Notes under the pieces: generated by a model | The model's input: only the letters and a program-made list of their open reading frames with translations | Databases searched by the model: none | Told to the model about the DNA's origin: nothing | Position numbers and translations under genes: made by a program | NCBI GenBank assembly: GCA_913031525.1 | Contig: CAJWGC010000024.1 | Span: 1-11,381, forward strand | Source of the DNA: an uncultured Acidimicrobiia bacterium | GTDB taxonomy: Bacteria > Actinomycetota > Acidimicrobiia > Spongiisociales > UBA5794 | Reading direction: 5' to 3' | DNA length: 11,381 bases | In this document: one piece after another, positions 6,397-11,381 of the stretch | Layout: each line of letters opens with the position of its first letter | Numbering within the stretch: position 1 is the first letter of the stretch

Positions 6397-7233
6397 CTAC
6401 AGATCGCTCAACTGGTCTAGACGCTGCTCTTCAGCCCACCAACGAAACCAAATTGCAGTCATAACACCCCAAAGCAAAAAACCCCCACCGATTTTCATTA
6501 TCAATCCCGCGATGACCTGATCGGTATGGGCGGAGATTCCCCACAGCCGAGGCATTGATTCATAGACCTTATATAAGACCGAGCTACCCAGCGTTAGGAA
6601 AGAAGCAGGAATGGTCGGCACCAGCGATTGGAGGAACACGTAGCCGATCTTCAAGAATGGCGGTAAAGAGGCAATCTCGGGAAGAGGATCCACTACTCGC
6701 CACCACATCAGAATACCGGCTGCAAACAGCAATCCGTGAAGCGCAAAGTGCGCCGTGTTAGAACGAATCATTAGGTCTACAACCTTTGGCACGTGAATAA
6801 GGGCGATAGTTCCGTTGAATAAAAACAATGCGATCATTGGCCGGACCAGGATTTTGATTACCGGGAGAACCGGCCGTACCAGTGCCCGCAAAAGCCAAAC
6901 CGGCGTTCCGATCAGAAGTAACGGAGGCGCGACGAAGGCAAAAACCATATGTTCGACCATGTGGAACATGAACAAGCTGCCTTCGCCGATGTCGTGTACT
7001 GGCCACGCCGAAACCACTAGCAATCCCAATACTCCTGCATAAAAGGCAGCTCGCTGGCGACGTGTCACCACCTTTTGACCAGAAGAAACCAGCGTGGGAG
7101 CCAGACGGCGTAACGAAAACTCATATCCGATCGTCAAAGCAGCGATGATGCCGAGAACATCCCCGTGAAGATGGAATTCCAAAACATCCGCCGTAGTCGC
7201 CGGCAGTGTGGCAACTACCGACAGCGTATCCAT
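6397..7233 (-). CDS. ctaG: cytochrome c oxidase assembly factor CtaG (caa3-type)
   Basis: The product has 278 residues and about seven predicted membrane helices. It matches the caa3_CtaG assembly family, whose B. subtilis member is needed to form active caa3 oxidase and is thought to act in copper-site assembly. The diagnostic stretch is FMFHMVEHMVFAFVAPPLLL (residues 88-107), with His91 and His95 as plausible metal ligands, followed by GTPVWLLRAL. The C-terminal part has LKIGYVFLQSLVPTIPASFL and ends with an Arg/Glu-rich cytoplasmic tail. It is the last gene of the leftward cta operon. ATG 7233 lies only 3 nt after the ctaF stop, so translation is probably coupled; the Shine-Dalgarno sequence is weak (AGGT). 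It is a different family from the CtaG/Cox11 of proteobacteria, which shares only the name. Confidence 0.9.
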   Translation of the reverse strand: MDTLSVVATLPATTADVLEFHLHGDVLGIIAALTIGYEFSLRRLAPTLVSSGQKVVTRRQRAAFYAGVLGLLVVSAWPVHDIGEGSLFMFHMVEHMVFAFVAPPLLLIGTPVWLLRALVRPVLPVIKILVRPMIALFLFNGTIALIHVPKVVDLMIRSNTAHFALHGLLFAAGILMWWRVVDPLPEIASLPPFLKIGYVFLQSLVPTIPASFLTLGSSVLYKVYESMPRLWGISAHTDQVIAGLIMKIGGGFLLWGVMTAIWFRWWAEEQRLDQLSDL

Positions 7234-7236
7234 GAT

Positions 7237-7524
7237 CTAGGTCAACCTATTGAATGTGAGCAACAAGACGATAAAGATCGGAACAGCTCCTGCGAGGCCG
7301 ACAAGAAAAAGCGACCGATAAATCGGCTTATCAAACTTTAAGTGCATGAATAAACCGACTACAGCAGCAAACTTAACCCCACCGAGTAGATACAAGCCAA
7401 CTACCTTGACAGGCGCGAAGAATTTCATCGATCCCACGGCGATCTCTAACGCTGTGATGACAGCGAGAACAACAGCGACCCACCAGTAGAAACGCGGAGA
7501 AGGATGCGACGCTGTGCTGGCCAT
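7237..7524 (-). CDS. ctaF: cytochrome c oxidase subunit IV (COX4, prokaryotic type)
   Basis: A small membrane protein of 95 residues with three predicted helices (about 12-30, 36-60 and 68-92). The pattern FYWWVAVVLAVITALEIAVG, then GVKFAAVVGLFMHLKFD, fits the prokaryotic COX4/CtaF family, an accessory subunit that stabilises the oxidase without binding cofactors. It follows ctaE with a 2-nt gap (ctaE stop 7529-7527, ctaF ATG 7524-7522) and precedes ctaG by 3 nt, so the three are almost certainly co-translated. The length is slightly below that of B. subtilis CtaF. Assignment by sequence alone is less strong than for subunits I-III, but position and pattern agree. Confidence 0.85.
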   Translation of the reverse strand: MASTASHPSPRFYWWVAVVLAVITALEIAVGSMKFFAPVKVVGLYLLGGVKFAAVVGLFMHLKFDKPIYRSLFLVGLAGAVPIFIVLLLTFNRLT

Positions 7525-7526
7525 GG

Positions 7527-8156
7527 TCAGACCTGAAGAAGGTAGACAATGGTAAAGATGACGATCCAGACAATATCTACAAAGTGCCAGTACAAACCCA
7601 CTAATTCGATATTCAGACCGCGGTCAGCGTAGAGACGTCCGGACAATGAAAGAACAAACATGGTCGCCAACAGGATCACCCCAATCAAGACGTGAGCACC
7701 GTGAAAACTTGTCAACATGTAGAAAGCAGAACCGAAAGGACTTGAATGAACCGTCAAACCCTCGTGAACAAATTCAACGAATTCAAAGATTTGCCCTGAC
7801 AGAAAAGTAGCTCCCAGAAGAGCTGTCGCTGCTAGCCAGACCCGCGCTTTGCGAAGATCTTTGTGATCAAATGCATTGTGAGCCAGAACCATCGTTAGCG
7901 AGCTCATGAGCAACACAAAGGAACTCGCCGAGGTGAAAGGAATGTTGAAAATCTCCTCAGCTGTGGGGCCATCTCCAAACTCTGTCCTATACAAGAAGAA
8001 GGTGGCGATCATCGCCCCGAAGAACACACACTCTGATCCCAGGAACACCCACATCGCCGTCTTGCGAATAGGATGCACATCGTGATGATCGCCATCGTGA
8101 TGATCGCCATCGTGATGATCGGTAAGAACATTTTCGGGTGTTGGCGCAGTTGTCAT
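7527..8156 (-). CDS. ctaE: cytochrome c oxidase subunit III
   Basis: A membrane protein of 209 residues with five predicted helices, the short bacterial form of subunit III. It packs against subunit I and supports proton uptake. Family marks are KTAMWVFLGSECVFFGAMIA (32-51), SSLTMVLAHNAFDH, GSAFYMLTSFHGAHVLIGVI (142-161) and GLYWHFVDIVWIVIFTIVYL (187-206). The cytoplasmic N-terminus has an unusual His/Asp repeat, HHDGDHHDGDHHDVH (14-28). ATG 8156 was chosen because it lies 1 nt after the ctaD stop codon, typical of translational coupling, with a purine-rich GAGAGAA stretch before it. An in-frame ATG at 8183 would extend the protein by nine residues into ctaD and is less likely. Confidence 0.93.
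   Translation of the reverse strand: MTTAPTPENVLTDHHDGDHHDGDHHDVHPIRKTAMWVFLGSECVFFGAMIATFFLYRTEFGDGPTAEEIFNIPFTSASSFVLLMSSLTMVLAHNAFDHKDLRKARVWLAATALLGATFLSGQIFEFVEFVHEGLTVHSSPFGSAFYMLTSFHGAHVLIGVILLATMFVLSLSGRLYADRGLNIELVGLYWHFVDIVWIVIFTIVYLLQV
8078..8121 (-). repeat. three tandem 15-bp repeats in ctaE
   Basis: The + strand unit CATCGTGATGATCGC occurs twice exactly (8078-8092, 8093-8107), followed by a third copy (8108-8121) that diverges at its end. On the coding strand it encodes GDHHD-type pentapeptides in the N-terminal tail of subunit III. The near-identity of the copies suggests replication slippage. Confidence 0.85.
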
Positions 8157-8157
8157 T

Positions 8158-10035
8158 TCAGTGTTCTCTCGTAACCGGTTCAAGCGACCATCCGAAGAAC
8201 CCCCACATCGCGATCAGAATTCCTGTACCGACAACAATCCAGCCTCCCAAGCCGAGATACGCAAATCCGAATCCAGCACAGACAAGACCTGCCGAAGTAA
8301 GCACGGGGTAGTACGACGGAGAAGGCATATGGATGTTCTCGATTTGGACTTCTTCGCCCCCATCGGCACCCATCCCCTCCTCGATTTCAGCGATTACAAC
8401 AGGCCTTCCATCTTCGTCCTCGCTGTACTTGCGATGCCAAAAGTCATCAAGGGAACGGACAACAGGGACTTCATCAAAATTATGAACAGGTGGAGGCGAG
8501 GAAATTGTCCACTCAAGAGTGCGACCATCCCAAGGATCGTCACCCGCGGGAATACCGCTACGACGACTTTTGACGATGTTGTAGATAAATATCAACACTG
8601 AAAACGCTATCAGGAAAGCCCCAGTCGTTGCCATGAGATTCCAAAAGTCCCAACCGAGACCTTCGCCATAGCGATAAGTTCGACGTGGCATTCCGTTGAG
8701 GCCGAGGATATGCATTGGCCCAAACGTAAGGTTGAAGCCGACCAGCATCAACCAAAACTGCAGCTTGCCAATTCCTTCACTCAGCATCTTTCCGGTCCAT
8801 TTCGGGAACCAGTAGTACACCCCAGCTACGTAACCAAAGACTGCTCCACCGAATAAGACATAGTGGAAATGAGCAACGACATAGTAGGTGTCGTGCTGCT
8901 GGGTATCCGCCGGGATGATCGCGTGAGTTACACCTGATAAGCCCCCGATGACGAACATCGCTATGAACGCAAGTGAATACAGCATCGGAGCCTGCAATCG
9001 AACGCGCCCACCCCAGACTGTCCCTAACCAGTTGAAGATCTTTACGCCAGTAGGTACGGCGATGACCATTGTGGCAATGCCGAATCCGGCTTCAGCGACC
9101 GGACCCATCCCGGAAGTGAACATGTGGTGAGACCACACTCCGAATCCGACGAATCCGATAGCGGCGCCAGAAAAGACTATGAATGGATAACCAAAGAGCG
9201 GCTTGCGGCTGAACACTGGAAGAATCTCCGACACGATCCCCATGGCCGGAAGAATCAGCACATAGACCTCAGGATGGCCGAATATCCAAAATAAGTGCTG
9301 CCACAACAGAGGATCGCCTCCTGCCTCCGCCGCGTAAAACAAGGTTCCAAGATTCCGATCTAGGAACATTTGGAACAACCCTATTGACACAGCTGGTATA
9401 GAAAAAATGAGTAGGAACGCAACTACCAATGCCATCCATGCAAATACTGGCATGCGCAGCATCGACATACCCGGCGCGCGCATGGTGAATGCTGTCGCAA
9501 TGAAATTCGCCGATGAGACAATCGAAGCAATACCCAAGAGCTGAAGGCCGATTATCCAGAAATCGATTCTGACTACCTCAACTAGCTGAGTGGAAAGAGG
9601 CGCATAGCCCACCCAAGCACCATCAGGAGCTCCTCCGAGAAAGAACGAGGAGTAGATGAAGATTCCCGAACCAAGGAAGAGCCAATAGCTAAAAGCATTG
9701 AGACGCGGAAAAGCAACATCGCGAGCACCGAGCATGATCGGCAGGAAATAGTTAGTGAAAGCTGCGGCGATCGGCATTATGACTAGGAACACCATTGTCA
9801 AGCCGTGCATAGTGAATAACTGGTTGTAGGCCTCAGCACTAAGTACCTCAAGATCGGGACCGGCTAGCTGAAGGCGAATGAGCAACGCCTCTATCCCCCC
9901 AATAACGAAGAAAACGAGAGCCGATACACCGTAGAGCAGTCCTATTCGTTTATGGTCGACAGTCGTCAACCAGCCCCAGATACCTCTGGGGCCCATGTAA
10001 GGCTCGACAACAGGAGCTTCGACGGTTGCCTCCAT
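8158..10035 (-). CDS. ctaD: cytochrome c oxidase subunit I, A1-type, with C-terminal extension
   Basis: The catalytic subunit (625 residues) reduces O2 at the heme a3-CuB centre and pumps protons. All ligands are visible: H77 and H391 for heme a, H389 for heme a3, and H254, H303 and H304 for CuB, with Y258 placed for the His-Tyr cross-link. HPEVY with E256 marks the A1 type. D106 (GARDVAFPRLN) opens the D-channel and K332 (PTGVKIF) the K-channel. Twelve helices span about residues 25-490. Residues about 512-625 are extra: a charged cytoplasmic segment, then IHMPSPSYYPVL and two more helices ending in FGWSLEP, resembling a fused subunit IV-like module. The ATG has AGGAG (10043-10047) 7 nt upstream. 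It lies 31 nt after ctaC, and its stop is 1 nt from the ctaE start. Confidence 0.97.
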   Translation of the reverse strand: MEATVEAPVVEPYMGPRGIWGWLTTVDHKRIGLLYGVSALVFFVIGGIEALLIRLQLAGPDLEVLSAEAYNQLFTMHGLTMVFLVIMPIAAAFTNYFLPIMLGARDVAFPRLNAFSYWLFLGSGIFIYSSFFLGGAPDGAWVGYAPLSTQLVEVVRIDFWIIGLQLLGIASIVSSANFIATAFTMRAPGMSMLRMPVFAWMALVVAFLLIFSIPAVSIGLFQMFLDRNLGTLFYAAEAGGDPLLWQHLFWIFGHPEVYVLILPAMGIVSEILPVFSRKPLFGYPFIVFSGAAIGFVGFGVWSHHMFTSGMGPVAEAGFGIATMVIAVPTGVKIFNWLGTVWGGRVRLQAPMLYSLAFIAMFVIGGLSGVTHAIIPADTQQHDTYYVVAHFHYVLFGGAVFGYVAGVYYWFPKWTGKMLSEGIGKLQFWLMLVGFNLTFGPMHILGLNGMPRRTYRYGEGLGWDFWNLMATTGAFLIAFSVLIFIYNIVKSRRSGIPAGDDPWDGRTLEWTISSPPPVHNFDEVPVVRSLDDFWHRKYSEDEDGRPVVIAEIEEGMGADGGEEVQIENIHMPSPSYYPVLTSAGLVCAGFGFAYLGLGGWIVVGTGILIAMWGFFGWSLEPVTREH

Positions 10036-10057
10036 CAGGGCTCTCCTACTCGATAGC

Positions 10058-10069
10058 TGATCATGATCA
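10058..10069. repeat. 12-bp perfect palindrome at the ctaC-ctaD junction
   Basis: TGATCATGATCA reads the same on both strands and covers the ctaC stop codon (TGA at 10069-10067) plus the first bases of the 31-nt spacer before ctaD. It contains two TGATCA sites. It may be chance; a weak operator or an RNA-processing hairpin cannot be excluded. Confidence 0.4.
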
Positions 10070-11233
10070 ATTCCAACTCCTCAGCAACCTCACCACCGCA
10101 TCAATTTCCGCCTGGTCAAGCCCATAGTCAGGCATCCCGAGGATACGATCACGTTGGCCGTCTTTGATCTCATCCACTGTCCGCAATTCGTTACGATCAG
10201 GATCCATCGGTTTAAGCGACGAAGGGTCGTCGATGAACGAGCTGAGGTGTTCAACAGTATTGGCAAAAGTAGCACCAGCGAAAGTCGACCGACTACCGAA
10301 GTGGGTGAGGTTCGGCGCACGTGAGGACTTGAAATCAACACCGTCGACCGTCAGCGTCAATCCTCTATCGGGAATGGAAGGTCCGAACGTTACAATCGCA
10401 CCGCCATCATCGATCGTTACTTGATGGCACAGGGTGCAGAACGCTCTGAAAGTATCCCATCCAGGACCGGTTGCAAGATTGGGTTCGAGCTGACCAGCTA
10501 CCCATTCGTTATAACCTGCAGCATCGTGGACGAAAGCCCGAATTCGCATATCGGCGTGGGCCAGCCCACAGAATTCAGCACATTGACCCAAATGTGGATG
10601 ATCCAGTGGAGTAGGGGCATCTGCGTGGAGCGTCAAATTGGTGATCCGACCCGGCACAACATCACGTTTCCCATTGAGCTTGGGAACCCAGAAACTGTGA
10701 ATGACATCAGCTGAGGTCATCGTTAGATAGACATCACGGTTCGCGGGAATGTGAAGCTCATTAGCTGTAATGATTGTCCGGCCATCAGAAGCAACCTCAT
10801 CGACGTACTCGAACTCCCACCACCATTGGTGGCCGATCGCCTCTAGCGTGTGTTGAGGCAAAGTAGATTTTGGTGCCTCCGCTGCGTAGAACAAGGTTTG
10901 TATGGTGGGAACCATTATTACTGCCAGGAATATTGCTGGTATTACGGTCCATAGAATCTCAAGACGAGTGTTGCCGTGTACCTGCTTGGGCATCTCGTCA
11001 TCGCTTTTGCGTCTGAATTTAAAAATGGCGTATATGAGGGCCGCTTCCACAAGTACGGTAACTATCAGTCCCCCAATAAGTATCCACCAAAATATGACCA
11101 ATTGAGCCTCAGCTACTGGTCCTTTGGGATCAAATGTGGACTGGTTGTGGTCTGGATAGCATCCCATTGCAGCGATCGAAAGAATCACCAAGCACAGAAA
11201 AGGGAGCATTCTCATTATTCGTTTTAAATTCAT
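10067..11233 (-). CDS. ctaC: cytochrome c oxidase subunit II with fused cytochrome c domain (caa3-type)
   Basis: The product has 388 residues. It starts with a signal peptide with basic MNLKRIMR and a hydrophobic core ending AAMGC, so C25 may be lipidated; the lipobox is not ideal. Two membrane helices follow at about 44-71 and 92-115. The CuA domain shows IGHQWWWEFEYVDE (133-146), H179 in VIHSFWVPKL and the CuA loop CAEFCGLAHADM with C218, E220, C222, H226 and M229. A C-terminal cytochrome c domain follows: CTLCH (266-270) for covalent heme c, NLTHFGSR, and a likely Met axial ligand in GMPDYG (M367). It accepts electrons from the bc complex and passes them to CuA. ATG 11233 has AGGA (11239-11242) 5 nt upstream. 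It is the first gene of the leftward operon. Confidence 0.95.
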   Translation of the reverse strand: MNLKRIMRMLPFLCLVILSIAAMGCYPDHNQSTFDPKGPVAEAQLVIFWWILIGGLIVTVLVEAALIYAIFKFRRKSDDEMPKQVHGNTRLEILWTVIPAIFLAVIMVPTIQTLFYAAEAPKSTLPQHTLEAIGHQWWWEFEYVDEVASDGRTIITANELHIPANRDVYLTMTSADVIHSFWVPKLNGKRDVVPGRITNLTLHADAPTPLDHPHLGQCAEFCGLAHADMRIRAFVHDAAGYNEWVAGQLEPNLATGPGWDTFRAFCTLCHQVTIDDGGAIVTFGPSIPDRGLTLTVDGVDFKSSRAPNLTHFGSRSTFAGATFANTVEHLSSFIDDPSSLKPMDPDRNELRTVDEIKDGQRDRILGMPDYGLDQAEIDAVVRLLRSWN

Positions 11234-11273
11234 GTATGTCCTGCTTAAACTTATCAGTACACGTAAATTTTAC

Positions 11274-11301
11274 TTGACACCAGTTGTGAAAGCTATCAAA
11301 T
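11274..11301 (+). promoter_or_regulatory. possible divergent promoter facing the right edge
   Basis: On the plus strand, a perfect TTGACA (11274-11279) is followed after 16 nt by TCAAAT (11296-11301). It overlaps the leftward cta promoter candidate and would serve a gene beyond the right edge. The -10 is poor, and no rightward gene start is seen before the window ends. Confidence 0.25.
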
Positions 11302-11319
11302 ATTGGGTGTTTTCGTCAA
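11290..11319 (-). promoter_or_regulatory. candidate promoter of the cta operon
   Basis: Read on the minus strand, TTGACG (11319-11314) is followed after 18 nt by TAGCTT (11295-11290), which fits TANNNT. Transcription would start near 11283, giving a leader of about 50 nt that contains the AGGA Shine-Dalgarno sequence of ctaC. The surrounding 148 nt are AT-rich compared with the genes, as expected for a promoter region. Confidence 0.5.
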
Positions 11320-11381
11320 CATGATTTTACAGATAAAAAGATTCTTTTTTTGAATGATGGCTTTGTGAGTATATAAATCAG

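Noticed and set aside
6382..6399. Possible bidirectional terminator between the convergent stop codons
   Set aside because: Only a 5-bp stem (TAGGT/ACCTA) with an 8-nt loop forms, and no T-run follows on either strand.
8161..8601. Plus-strand open frame of 146 codons
   Set aside because: It is antisense to the C-terminal part of ctaD and lacks a ribosome site or recognisable domain.
10421..10714. Plus-strand open frame of 97 codons
   Set aside because: It is antisense to the CuA domain of ctaC, which is certain from its metal ligands.

Overview
The window looks like an ordinary chromosomal stretch from an actinobacterium with moderate GC, most likely a member of Acidimicrobiia or a close relative. 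This rests on three points: an aa3/caa3-type cta operon in the order ctaC-D-E-F-G, bitopic proteins with long Thr/Ser-rich linkers, and two genes that look leaderless behind a TANNNT -10 box. No 16S, phage or transposon marker is present to fix the taxonomy, so this is inference.

Left edge (1-657): the 5' part (135 codons) of a group 1/2 sigma-70 factor runs leftward and is cut by the window edge. It is divergent from a rightward YyaL/SPATA20-type thioredoxin-domain protein (658-2685). The 252-nt divergent spacer holds a perfect 11-bp inverted repeat.

Centre (2767-6384): four rightward genes that I cannot assign to a described system. They are (1) a cytoplasmic zinc ribbon followed by one membrane helix, a (TTQPE)4 linker and an outside domain; (2) a CpsD/BY-kinase/MinD-fold protein whose Walker A and Walker B motifs are both degenerate; (3) a second one-helix protein carrying the same outside domain as (1); and (4) a six-helix membrane protein of unknown family. 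The layout of two paralogous bitopic proteins, a pseudo-ATPase between them and a polytopic protein downstream suggests an envelope-associated complex. This is the part of the window most likely to be undescribed.

Right (6397-11233, leftward): a compact cytochrome c oxidase operon. ctaC is subunit II with a CuA site and a fused cytochrome c domain. ctaD is an A1-type subunit I with a C-terminal two-helix extension. ctaE is subunit III with a His/Asp-repeat N-terminus. ctaF is a COX4-type subunit IV, and ctaG is a caa3-type assembly factor. Together these encode the terminal oxidase that takes electrons from cytochrome c (CuA, heme a, heme a3-CuB) to O2 and pumps protons, plus one assembly factor. 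A TTGACG-N18-TAGCTT promoter candidate lies just upstream of ctaC. The central genes and the cta operon converge with only 12 nt between their stop codons.

No tRNA, rRNA, CRISPR array, insertion sequence or attachment site was seen. No gene-free stretch exceeds 300 nt.
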